Below are positions 1 to 6,749 of a stretch of 22,508 nt of DNA, one piece after another. Location: positions 1 to 22,508 of the forward strand of contig CAIPUP010000361.1 in the NCBI GenBank assembly GCA_903868285.1. The letters are read 5' to 3'. The translations under genes were made by a program, and so were the position numbers. The DNA is from an uncultured beta proteobacterium. Lineage in GTDB: Bacteria; Pseudomonadota; Gammaproteobacteria; Burkholderiales; SG8-39. Numbering within the stretch: the stretch's first letter is position 1; every line of letters starts with the position of its first letter. The notes under the pieces were generated by a model. It did no database searches. It saw only the letters and a program-made list of their open reading frames with translations, and was not told the DNA's origin.

Positions 1-387
1 CAAAGCGTCGGCACTCAACCATCGGATATGTCAGCCCTGCAAACTTTGAATCAATGCAATATGCTTAAGTCCGTGTCTACGAGACCGGGTACAGCCCACA
101 GCTTGTAGCACCAAAGTCGTGCCAAGCCGACCTAAGCATCGAAAACGCCCCATCGTTCGTCCAAAACCCAGTGTAAGGGTAGGCGGATGGAACCAGATTG
201 AAAAATGGGGGGGTGCCCCGGGGGTAGGGGACAGGCTAGCGGGAATTTTTGCTCTTGCCCGATGCCAGTTCTGTGTGGTGCGCGTGGCGTTGCTACGGGG
301 AGGTGCAGTGTGATGACGAGAAGCTGGAGCAGAGGCTGATCGCAGCACCCTAGTTTTTGGTATGCCGGTGGATATGCCAACCGGAAA
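1..387. other. Intergenic region downstream of tRNA-Ser, no supported gene
   Basis: No convincing gene is seen here. The open frames on both strands have no recognisable domain and no good ribosome binding site, and they overlap one another. The stretch contains G-rich runs near 205-235 and, next to the tRNA, two imperfect copies of an octamer (ggtatgcc at 359-366 and gatatgcc at 371-378). Because it directly follows the 3' end of a tRNA gene it could be an old integration-site flank, but no integrase and no second copy of the tRNA 3' end is visible in the window. Confidence 0.5.
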
Positions 388-421
388 AAGTGCCGTAAGT
401 CATTGATTTATAAAGGCACTT
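388..421 (-). terminator. Possible rho-independent terminator after tRNA-Ser
   Basis: Read on the minus strand, a 7-bp perfect stem (AAGTGCC / GGCACTT, at 415-421 and 388-394) is followed immediately by a short run of Ts at 385-389. The loop of 20 nt is long for an intrinsic terminator, and the first base of the stem is the A of the tRNA CCA end. The position just after the tRNA makes a terminator role reasonable, but the call is tentative. Confidence 0.4.
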
Positions 422-511
422 GGCGGAGAGAGAGGGATTCGAACCCTCGATACGCTTTGGACGTATACACGCTTTCCAGGCGTGCGCCTTCGACCGCTCG
501 GCCATCTCTCC
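421..511 (-). tRNA. tRNA-Ser (anticodon GGA)
   Basis: The minus strand folds as a class II tRNA of 91 nt with the CCA end encoded. The 7-bp acceptor stem is GGAGAGA paired with TCTCTCC, followed by discriminator G and CCA. The D arm contains the GCCGAGCGG segment typical of tRNA-Ser. The anticodon GGA sits at 475-477 in the loop CTGGAAA. There is a long variable arm, and the T arm has GGTTCGAATCC. The long variable arm plus anticodon make serine certain; it reads UCC/UCU codons. It lies 47 bp downstream of the acyl-CoA dehydrogenase gene on the same strand, so it may be transcribed from its own promoter or by read-through. Confidence 0.97.
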
Positions 512-540
512 GCAGCCTTGAATTATCGCACAAGGCTGCG
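511..540 (-). repeat. Perfect 10-bp inverted repeat at the 5' end of tRNA-Ser
   Basis: The arms cgcagccttg (511-520) and caaggctgcg (531-540) are exact reverse complements around a 10-nt loop. On the minus strand the hairpin lies 18 nt after the dehydrogenase stop codon, and its last base is the first base of the tRNA. The loop carries GATAAT, which resembles a -10 box, but no matching -35 is seen. It may be a transcription end or RNA-processing element between the mRNA and the tRNA. There is no T-run after the stem. Confidence 0.55.
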
Positions 541-558
541 GCATTCCCTCGTAGCGCC

Positions 559-1323
559 CTACTTCGGACCCATGCGAATGGCACCATCGAGGCGGATGGT
601 TTCACCATTGAGCATTTCGTTCTCAACGATATGCCGCGCCAGTGCAGCGTATTCGTCGGGGCGGCCCAGACGCGAGGGAAACGGGATCTGCTTGGCCAGC
701 GAGTCCTGCACTTCCTGCGGCATGGCACCCATCATCGGTGTCCAGAAAATGCCGGGGGCGATGGTGCAGATGCGGATGCCATCCCGCGCCAGATCACGTG
801 CAATCGGCAGCGTCATGCCGACGATGCCGGCCTTGGACGCCGAGTACGCAGCCTGACCAATCTGCCCGTCATACGCCGCCACCGATGCGGTATTCACGAT
901 CACGCCACGTTCACCACTGGCATTGGGCTGGCCCTGGCACATGGCCGCCGCGGCCAGACGGATCATGTTGAAGCTGCCGATGAGGTTGATGCCGATCACC
1001 TTGCTGAAACTGGCCAGCGCATGCGGACCATTCTTGCCTACGGTTTTTTCACCGATGGCGATGCCGGCGCAATTCACCAGACCCTGCAGCGCGCCGAAAG
1101 CACTTTGCGCCAACGCCACTGCCGCCTGCGCATCCGCTTCGCTGGTGACATCACAGCGCACAAAGCGCGCCGAAGGCAGCGACTTGGCCAGGGCCTCGCC
1201 CTTCTCTACCTGCAGGTCTGCAATTACCACATGGGCACCCGCTGCCGCCAGCATGCGGACAGTGCCCTCGCCCAATCCGGATGCGCCGCCAGTAACGATG
1301 AATGTGCTGCCCTGTATTTGCAT
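559..1323 (-). CDS. SDR-family type 2 3-hydroxyacyl-CoA dehydrogenase
   Basis: Predicted cytoplasmic short-chain dehydrogenase of 254 aa that oxidises 3-hydroxyacyl-CoA with NAD+ (fatty acid or branched-chain amino acid breakdown). Visible motifs are the cofactor glycine motif TGGASGLG (residues 11-18), NCAG (84-87), and the catalytic Ser147, Tyr160 and Lys164 in YSASK. The C-terminal half has the pattern of the human HSD17B10-like subgroup (TPMMGAMPQEV, then IVENEMLNGETIRLDGAIRM). Length is typical of the family. The ATG at 1323 has AGAGG six bases upstream. It lies 56 bp downstream of the DUF4340 gene on the same strand and may be co-transcribed with the ABC operon, although no functional link is evident. 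Exact substrate chain length cannot be read from sequence. Confidence 0.88.
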   Translation of the reverse strand: MQIQGSTFIVTGGASGLGEGTVRMLAAAGAHVVIADLQVEKGEALAKSLPSARFVRCDVTSEADAQAAVALAQSAFGALQGLVNCAGIAIGEKTVGKNGPHALASFSKVIGINLIGSFNMIRLAAAAMCQGQPNASGERGVIVNTASVAAYDGQIGQAAYSASKAGIVGMTLPIARDLARDGIRICTIAPGIFWTPMMGAMPQEVQDSLAKQIPFPSRLGRPDEYAALARHIVENEMLNGETIRLDGAIRMGPK

Positions 1324-1379
1324 GCTGACCTCTTAGACCTCTGATGTTAAACAACCTGTCTTGCGGTGCTGGGTTAGCC

Positions 1380-2585
1380 CTAGCGGCCACCCTTCTTGTC
1401 GTCGGTTTTCTTGGCCGGCAGGAATTGCGCCCGCTCACGAAGTAGCGCTTCCACCGCATTGCGAGACAGCAGCAAGGTCCAGCCTTCGAGTTTTTTCTCG
1501 CGCGCCACACGGGCTGCTTCGCGCTTGCGATGCTCGATCCAGCTCTGGTCGTTCTTGTCCTTGTCCTCGGCCTTTTCGTCCTTGGGCGGCGTGCGCGGAA
1601 TGTTCTGCGCGATCTCACCGCTCACCGACACCCGGGCGTAGATCTTGTCTTCGCCCGATTTGGCACCCAGGCGCAACACGTAGCTGATGCCGTCCAGCGT
1701 GTCGGCCTTGATCACCACCGGCTTGTCTAGGCCGTTCTCGGCACTGGGATTGCCTTTGTCACCAGCAACAACATCGGTCAGGTTCATCGAAATCATGCCG
1801 CTGGTGACATCGATGATCTTGCTGCTATCGCCCTTCTCGCCGCCGGCCAGCTTCCACTCGGCATCGTCGTTCTCTCGGCTCAACGCGAAACGCTGGCGTC
1901 CATCCGGGCCGGTGGCCACGATCGATTTGGCGCGCTCGACCCGGATCAGCTCCTTGGCCACCCACTGTTCGGCAGCCACCTCGACTTGCGCCAGCGGGTC
2001 CGACACCACGATGACGTTCAGCATCTTGCCGCTCTCGGCATTGCCGGAGAGCAGATAGCGGCCGGCAGCTTCCTGGCGTGCACCGGCAGGGCCCTCCACC
2101 GACTTGCTGAGCTTCTTGCCCAACAGCAATCGCGCCAGCGACTTGCCCGCGCCATCCTTCAACTCGAGCACGGTGCCCGGCACATTCGCGTCGTCCTTGG
2201 CCGCACCCTCGGCCTTGCCGCCATCAGCACCCGGCTCCAGCAAGCCCAGGCGCGCGCGCTGGCTGTCGGCGGCGGCATCGGTCTGCACTACCTTCATTTC
2301 GACCAGCTTCAGCAACAGCTCGCCAATGCGTTCGACATTGGCCGGAAAGCCATTACGTTCCACAATGCCCCAGCCGGCCTCGCCTTTTTTCAGGGTCAGG
2401 CGCTCGCCGGCAGCGCTGATCACCAGCTCGGCCACATCGCTGGCCTTGAGGTCAGGAATCAGGCGCTGACCGGCCTTGGTATCGCTGGTCTTCCAGTCGC
2501 TGCGCTCGGACCAGAGCAGTCCGCCACCGGCCGCAAGCAGCGCCACCAGCACCCCGAGAACTAGTAAAAACTGCTTTTTATTCAT
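1380..2585 (-). CDS. DUF4340 domain-containing protein of Gld-like ABC operon
   Basis: A 401-aa protein with one N-terminal membrane segment (about residues 5-25, hydrophobic after MNKKQF), so probably anchored in the inner membrane with the rest in the periplasm. The body matches what I know of DUF4340 proteins, which usually follow GldG-like genes: a beta-rich region with conserved DGISYVLRLGAK-type segments. The tail is strongly charged (Lys/Glu/Asp-rich, residues about 330-370 and the last 10). Its ATG overlaps the stop of the GldG-like gene as ATGA, so the two are translationally coupled and probably act together. The molecular role is unknown; as part of the ABC complex an accessory periplasmic role is an inference. 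Confidence 0.8.
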   Translation of the reverse strand: MNKKQFLLVLGVLVALLAAGGGLLWSERSDWKTSDTKAGQRLIPDLKASDVAELVISAAGERLTLKKGEAGWGIVERNGFPANVERIGELLLKLVEMKVVQTDAAADSQRARLGLLEPGADGGKAEGAAKDDANVPGTVLELKDGAGKSLARLLLGKKLSKSVEGPAGARQEAAGRYLLSGNAESGKMLNVIVVSDPLAQVEVAAEQWVAKELIRVERAKSIVATGPDGRQRFALSRENDDAEWKLAGGEKGDSSKIIDVTSGMISMNLTDVVAGDKGNPSAENGLDKPVVIKADTLDGISYVLRLGAKSGEDKIYARVSVSGEIAQNIPRTPPKDEKAEDKDKNDQSWIEHRKREAARVAREKKLEGWTLLLSRNAVEALLRERAQFLPAKKTDDKKGGR

Positions 2586-4462
2586 ACAGTTACAACCCTT
2601 TTACGACGGATGATGGCAAGCCCCAGACCGGCCAGCGCTACCAACAGCGGCACCAGCGCAATGTTGGCCACCTTGGTCCAGAACTGCAGCGCCTCGCTGT
2701 CGGCACGCAGATCACGCCGCACTTCCTTCAGCTCGCGCCGGCCCTCGGCGGCCTTTTTGCGGAAGTTCTCCAGCTCCAGTTGCTGCTCGGCCGACAGGAT
2801 TGCGCCCTGGCCCGGCGCGCGGGTCTTTTGCAAGGCCTGCAGCTTCTCGGTGGTCTGCTGAAGACTGTCTTCCAGCGCCTTGATCTTGCCCAGATAGGCC
2901 TGCGAGGCACGCGCTTCCATTTCGCGGATCACCGTGAACGGCCGCGACGCCACCGCCCGGGTACGCAAATTCACCAGGTTAGAGTCGCCGGCAAACTGCT
3001 CCACCAAGGCCTGGCCCAGCGCCAGGTTGCCGTTGACCGGCATCACCACGCGCTGACCGAACACCTCGCCGATCTGCACTGCAGCGCCATCGTTGAGGAA
3101 GTCGCTGTCAGCCAGCAGCACCACGGCGCCTTCGCCGGTGGATTCCTGCAGATGCGCTGCCGGGGCACCCTTGGCTGCATCCGCGGCCTTATCAGCACGC
3201 GGTGCGCCCTCAGGAAATGCCGACTTGAACTTGCCGCTCAGGCGCAAGGCCAGGGCATGCTCAACCCCGGAAGGCTTGAAGCCGATCTGTGCCTTCTGTC
3301 CCTGGTCGGTGGCATTGGTGTTATCGACGAACTGCGAGAAGGTGGAGCTCTTCACCAACACGCTCGACTTCAGGCCATCGGCCGGCTTGCCGTCATTGCT
3401 CAGGCTGAAAGCGCCGGAGAAGGGAAAGAAGATGCGGCCCAGCTGGCTGGTCGCGACATCGTCGTTATTCAAGGCCGGACCATGCAAGGTGAGAACGGTC
3501 GGGCTGGAGCGCTCGCCGCCACCGGACATGAACTTCATGTCCGAGATCACCTTGCCGGCATCGAAGCCCACGCCCCAGGCCTTGAACAACTTGTCCAGAC
3601 TGGACGAGGTACCGCCACCGCCCTGCCCGCCCGGGCCGGGCATCTGATCGAAGTAGGCATAGGCGTCCACCGCCGCGATCAGCTTGCCGCCACGCAGCAC
3701 GAACTGATCGATGGCGTACTGGCCCTCGTCGCCTATGCCACGCGGATTCAGCACCAGCAGCACCTTGATGTCGTCCGGGATACGCGTGCCCGATTGGTCC
3801 ACCCGGCGCACGTTGAAGTCGCGCTGCAATTCGCTGACGAACACCCATTTCTCTGATGGCGGCATGCCCATCATCGGATTGCCACGGCCACCAAATACCG
3901 GCATCGGGCTCATCACGCCGATGACTGGCTTTTCGGTGGTACTGGCGCGGGCAATGGCACGGGTCAGGTCGTACTCGATCAACTGCTCACGATCGAGGTT
4001 CAACATCGGCAGACCGAGCTTCTGATCGGCGTAACTGACTGCGATGCCAAGATAGAAACGCTCGCCGGTTGGCAGTTGCTGCGCCTCGATGCCATCCAGT
4101 GCGGCCGAGTCCTCGGCGTCCGAGTCCGGCTGCGGGTCCAGTTTCTCCAGGATCAGCTTGCCACCGGCCGCCTTGCGAAACTCCATCAGCAGATCTTCGG
4201 TACGACGGGCAAAGGCCTTGATCGGCACCGGCACGTTCTGCTCGCCCTGGGTGTAATAGAAACGCACCTTGACCGGTGCGTCCAGCTTGGCCAGCACCGC
4301 GCGCGTACCCGCCGAGAGCGTGTACAACCGGCCCTCGGTGAGATCGACGCGCGTGTTGACAAAGCCCAGGATGAAATTGCCCAGCACCAGAATCACCAGA
4401 ACGGCGATCAGTCCGGCACTGGAATAAAGAAAAGTCGATTGCTTATTGCTCATGTTGTTCAT
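2582..4462 (-). CDS. GldG-family ABC transporter auxiliary protein
   Basis: A 626-aa membrane-anchored protein. It has an N-terminal transmembrane helix (about residues 11-34) followed by the GldG signature region (VDLTEGRLYTLSAGTRAVL) and the large extracytoplasmic domain of the ABC-type auxiliary family. There is a glycine-rich patch around PGPGGQGGGGTSS, then a predicted coiled coil (about residues 520-600, Lys/Glu/Gln-rich heptads) and a C-terminal helix (FWTKVANIALVPLLVALAGL) with a basic end. The architecture matches GldG proteins that work with GldA/GldF. It starts 18 bp after the permease gene and overlaps the DUF4340 gene by 4 bp. A second in-frame ATG three codons downstream is an alternative start. 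In Bacteroidetes this family serves gliding/secretion; the role in proteobacteria is unclear. Confidence 0.88.
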   Translation of the reverse strand: MNNMSNKQSTFLYSSAGLIAVLVILVLGNFILGFVNTRVDLTEGRLYTLSAGTRAVLAKLDAPVKVRFYYTQGEQNVPVPIKAFARRTEDLLMEFRKAAGGKLILEKLDPQPDSDAEDSAALDGIEAQQLPTGERFYLGIAVSYADQKLGLPMLNLDREQLIEYDLTRAIARASTTEKPVIGVMSPMPVFGGRGNPMMGMPPSEKWVFVSELQRDFNVRRVDQSGTRIPDDIKVLLVLNPRGIGDEGQYAIDQFVLRGGKLIAAVDAYAYFDQMPGPGGQGGGGTSSSLDKLFKAWGVGFDAGKVISDMKFMSGGGERSSPTVLTLHGPALNNDDVATSQLGRIFFPFSGAFSLSNDGKPADGLKSSVLVKSSTFSQFVDNTNATDQGQKAQIGFKPSGVEHALALRLSGKFKSAFPEGAPRADKAADAAKGAPAAHLQESTGEGAVVLLADSDFLNDGAAVQIGEVFGQRVVMPVNGNLALGQALVEQFAGDSNLVNLRTRAVASRPFTVIREMEARASQAYLGKIKALEDSLQQTTEKLQALQKTRAPGQGAILSAEQQLELENFRKKAAEGRRELKEVRRDLRADSEALQFWTKVANIALVPLLVALAGLGLAIIRRKRVVTV

Positions 4463-4480
4463 GACTGTGTTCTCTCGGAT

Positions 4481-5278
4481 TCAGCCGGCGCGCCGGTCGC
4501 GGATGATCACGCCGGTGGCAAACAGGGAAAAGAAGATCACCGACAGGAAATACAGCAGGTCGCGGCTATCCAGTACGCCCTTCTGAAAACCATCGTAATG
4601 CGTGACCACCGAGAAGGCGGCAATGGCCTCGATCACCACCGGGCCGAACCAGCGCGACAGCAGATCGGTGACCGGAGCAAATCCCACCAGCACCAGCAGC
4701 AGGCAAAGCACCACTGCCAGAATGAAGGACACCACCTGATTGCGTGACAAGGCCGAGGTCATGCAGGCGATGGCAAGGTAGGCGCCTGCCAGCAACATGG
4801 CACCGACATAGCCGGCAGCGATCACGCCGTTGTCAGGATCACCCAGCACATTCACCGTCAGCACCACCGGGAAGGTCAGCAGCAAGGCGATGCCCAGGAA
4901 CAACCAGGACGCGAGGAACTTGCCAAGAATGGCCTGCCAGGTGGTGATCGGCAGCGTCAACAGCAGCTCCAGTGTGCCCAGGCGTTGCTCCTCGGCCCAA
5001 AGACGCATGCCGACCGCAGGCACCAGGAACAGGAACAACCAGGGCAGCCAGTTGAAAAAGGCACCCAGCGAGGCTTCGCCGCGCTCGAAAAAACCACCAA
5101 AGGTAAAAGTAAAAAAGCCAGCCAGCAGCAGATAAATCACCAGAAACACATAGGCCACCGGCGACTCGAAATAGGCCGACAGTTCGCGCTTGGCGATGGC
5201 CTTGATGGCGGCCCAGGCGCTGAGCACGGGTGGATTGGAAGCGGCCGTCACTGCGGCGTTCATGTCGGGGGCATTCAT
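4481..5278 (-). CDS. ABC-2 type permease, GldF-like
   Basis: A 265-aa inner-membrane protein with about six hydrophobic segments and the N-terminal IAKRELSAYFESPVAYVF motif of GldF/NosY-type ABC-2 permeases. The segment LWAEEQRLGTLELLLTLPIT, where the permease contacts the ATPase, is clear. The basic end (RDRRAG) is cytoplasmic. The ATG at 5278 overlaps the stop of the ATPase gene by 4 bp (ATGA), which indicates a tightly coupled pair. Together with the ATPase it should form the transport core; the substrate is unknown. Family assignment is firm; the Gld-like subtype is inferred from the GldG-like neighbour. Confidence 0.87.
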   Translation of the reverse strand: MNAPDMNAAVTAASNPPVLSAWAAIKAIAKRELSAYFESPVAYVFLVIYLLLAGFFTFTFGGFFERGEASLGAFFNWLPWLFLFLVPAVGMRLWAEEQRLGTLELLLTLPITTWQAILGKFLASWLFLGIALLLTFPVVLTVNVLGDPDNGVIAAGYVGAMLLAGAYLAIACMTSALSRNQVVSFILAVVLCLLLVLVGFAPVTDLLSRWFGPVVIEAIAAFSVVTHYDGFQKGVLDSRDLLYFLSVIFFSLFATGVIIRDRRAG

Positions 5279-6024
5279 GCCTGGGCTCCTGCTTCAGCGT
5301 GCTGCACGGTGTCAGAACGGGTGATGGAACGGAAGAAATCTTCCAGCCGGCCGCTCGGCGCTCCGGCTTTCAATTCAGCCGGCGTGCCATTGGCCACGAT
5401 GCGACCACGATCGATGATGATGGCCCGATCACACACCGCCTCCACCTCTTCCAGAATGTGCGTGGAAAAAATGATGGCCTTGGTCTTGCCCATGGTGCGG
5501 ATCAGTTCGCGTACCTCGTGCTTCTGGTTCGGGTCGAGGCCGTCGGTCGGCTCGTCGAGGATCAGCACCTCGGGGTCATGAATGATGGACTGCGCCAGGC
5601 AGGTGCGATGGCGAAATCCCTTGGACAAGGTGTCGATGGTCTGGCCCAGCACGCTGTCCAGGTGACAGGTCTGCACCACCCGACGGATGGCTTGCTTGCG
5701 CAAATCGCCGCGCAGACCGCGCATATCGGCTGCGAAATTGAGAAAGGCAATCACCGACATGTCACTGTAGGACGGTGCGGATTCCGGCAGATAGCCGATG
5801 CGGCGCTTGGCCTCCAGCGGATGGTCGACCACATCGAAGCCGCAGACCGAGACCTTCCCGCCCGAAGGAGGGATGAAGCCGGTGATCATGCGCATGGTGG
5901 TCGACTTGCCAGCGCCATTGGGGCCGAGAAAGCCCAGCACCTCGCCACGCGCCACTTCGAAGGAAATATCGTCCACGGCGCGTTTCGCGCCGAAGGACCG
6001 GGTTAAAGCTTCCACCTTGATCAT
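5275..6024 (-). CDS. ABC transporter ATP-binding protein, GldA-like
   Basis: A 249-aa nucleotide-binding subunit that powers the adjoining permease. Walker A is GPNGAGKST (residues 34-42). The signature is the variant LSKGFRHR, usual in the CcmA/NatA/GldA branch in place of LSGGQ. Walker B with the catalytic glutamate and D-loop reads VLILDEPTDGLDPNQ, and the switch histidine is in FSTHILEE. The C-terminal 25 residues are a variable tail. The ATG at 6024 is preceded by AAGGA six bases upstream. It is the first gene of the minus-strand operon and is divergent from fdxA. No drug- or lipid-specific feature identifies the cargo. Confidence 0.93.
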   Translation of the reverse strand: MIKVEALTRSFGAKRAVDDISFEVARGEVLGFLGPNGAGKSTTMRMITGFIPPSGGKVSVCGFDVVDHPLEAKRRIGYLPESAPSYSDMSVIAFLNFAADMRGLRGDLRKQAIRRVVQTCHLDSVLGQTIDTLSKGFRHRTCLAQSIIHDPEVLILDEPTDGLDPNQKHEVRELIRTMGKTKAIIFSTHILEEVEAVCDRAIIIDRGRIVANGTPAELKAGAPSGRLEDFFRSITRSDTVQHAEAGAQA

Positions 6025-6037
6025 GCGATGTCCTTGC

Positions 6038-6061
6038 AGTTGCCTGAATAGTTGCCTGAAT
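6038..6061. repeat. 12-bp perfect tandem duplication
   Basis: The 12-mer agttgcctgaat occurs twice back to back (6038-6049 and 6050-6061), 14 bp upstream of the ABC ATPase start, just outside its ribosome binding site. It lies in the 5' leader and changes spacing but no codon. It is most simply a slippage duplication. Confidence 0.9.
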
Positions 6062-6186
6062 CACTGAGGGAAAGAAATACTGCGGGCGTCTGCTGATGCC
6101 GGCTGAAAAAGCCGGGGCAGTACGTCGCCGGGGGCGGATTATGTCAGTCCCCGGCGCATTTCGGGCCTGCGATGGGATATTTCAAG

Positions 6187-6216
6187 TTGCCGAGGCCATG
6201 GCCGATGCTTTAAAAT
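6187..6216 (+). promoter_or_regulatory. Candidate sigma70 promoter of fdxA
   Basis: TTGCCG (6187-6192) and TAAAAT (6211-6216) are separated by 18 bp. This would start transcription near 6223 and leave a leader of about 120 nt before the fdxA ATG at 6344. The spacer contains a GGCCATGGCC palindrome (6194-6203). It is a prediction from consensus match only. Confidence 0.4.
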
Positions 6217-6221
6217 CCAAC

Positions 6222-6237
6222 AGTTCGTGTACGAACT
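6222..6237. promoter_or_regulatory. Palindrome at predicted fdxA transcription start
   Basis: AGTTCG and CGAACT are perfect 6-bp half-sites separated by TGTA. The element overlaps the start site expected from the upstream -35/-10 pair, a typical place for a repressor operator or a short 5' hairpin. No specific regulator is recognised. Confidence 0.35.
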
Positions 6238-6343
6238 ATTAACCCTATTCAGAATGGCGGTATGCGCCGGAAATCAGCCCGGTACGGCCGCTCGTTCAGC
6301 CCAGTATTTTTCACCCCCTGAATTTCAATCCGAGGAAAGCGCG

Positions 6344-6667
6344 ATGACCCACGTTGTGACCGAATCCTGCATCAAGTGCAAGCACACCGACTGCGTTGAT
6401 GTCTGCCCGGTGGACTGTTTCAAGGAAGGCCCGAACTTCCTGGTGATCGATCCCGACGAGTGTATCGACTGTGCCGTTTGCATCCCGGAGTGCCCGGTAA
6501 ATGCGATTTATGCCGAAGATGATGTGCCGGCCGACCAGAAAGCCTACATCGCACTGAATGCCGAACTGGCCAAGAGCTGGGAAGTCATCACCGACAAGAA
6601 AGAAGCCCTGCCCGAGGCAGCCGAATTTGCCGAGGTCAAAGGCAAGCTGCAATACCTCGAGCGCTGA
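6344..6667 (+). CDS. fdxA: Seven-iron ferredoxin FdxA
   Basis: A 107-aa cytoplasmic electron carrier with one [3Fe-4S] and one [4Fe-4S] cluster, close in length and pattern to Azotobacter vinelandii ferredoxin I. By analogy with that protein, Cys9, Cys17 and Cys50 bind the 3Fe cluster and Cys21, Cys40, Cys43 and Cys46 the 4Fe cluster; the extra Cys12 and Cys25 are also conserved. The C-terminal half has the family ending KGKLQYLER. The ATG at 6344 is chosen because GAGG lies eight bases upstream and the protein then aligns end to end with the family; an upstream in-frame extension is rejected. It is followed after 82 bp by the large flavoprotein gene on the same strand, a likely redox partner. 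Confidence 0.96.
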   Translation: MTHVVTESCIKCKHTDCVDVCPVDCFKEGPNFLVIDPDECIDCAVCIPECPVNAIYAEDDVPADQKAYIALNAELAKSWEVITDKKEALPEAAEFAEVKGKLQYLER

Positions 6668-6692
6668 TCCCGCTTCAATACATGCCTGGCCC

Positions 6693-6713
6693 GGCCCGCA
6701 GCCACTGCGGGCC
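6693..6713 (+). repeat. Stable GC hairpin between fdxA and the flavoprotein gene
   Basis: The arms ggcccgcag (6693-6701) and ctgcgggcc (6705-6713) are perfect complements around a 3-nt loop. No T-run follows, so it is not a classical terminator. It may protect the fdxA message end or reduce read-through, giving more ferredoxin than flavoprotein. Confidence 0.5.
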
Positions 6714-6749
6714 GCCACCGACTGTCGAAACCGTCAAAGAGAGATTGCC

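Larger units (their letters stand above)
6025..6343. other. Divergent intergenic region between ABC operon and fdxA
   Basis: This 319-bp control region separates two divergent operons. It holds a 12-bp tandem duplication near the ABC ATPase start, two hairpin-forming inverted repeats (6099-6115, 6-bp arms; 6126-6133 with 6149-6156, 8-bp perfect arms around a 15-nt loop), a candidate sigma70 promoter for fdxA and a short palindrome at its predicted transcription start. No coding sequence is supported. An in-frame extension of fdxA to 6227 exists but lacks a ribosome binding site and is unlike the family. No clear promoter for the ABC operon could be assigned. Confidence 0.6.

Noticed and set aside
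119..380. Overlapping open frames on both strands near the left end
   Set aside because: No recognisable domain, no good start signals and conflicting strands. Likely chance frames in GC-rich DNA.
403..1344. Plus-strand 313-codon frame opposite the tRNA and dehydrogenase gene
   Set aside because: It runs through a tRNA on the opposite strand and across a complete SDR gene; composition is that of an antisense frame.
6099..6156. Two hairpins between the ABC operon and fdxA considered as terminators or a riboswitch
   Set aside because: No T-runs, and neither operon ends here; no riboswitch consensus is recognisable. Kept only as structural notes.
6227..6343. In-frame N-terminal extension of fdxA beginning at 6227
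   Set aside because: It has no ribosome binding site, it overlaps the operator-like palindrome, and the family starts exactly at the ATG at 6344, which has GAGG upstream.
6558..6749. ATG-started extension of the flavoprotein gene into fdxA
   Set aside because: It would overlap fdxA out of frame by 110 bp, and its residues (many Pro, Arg, Ser) look like an out-of-frame reading; the TTG at 6750 has a good ribosome site.
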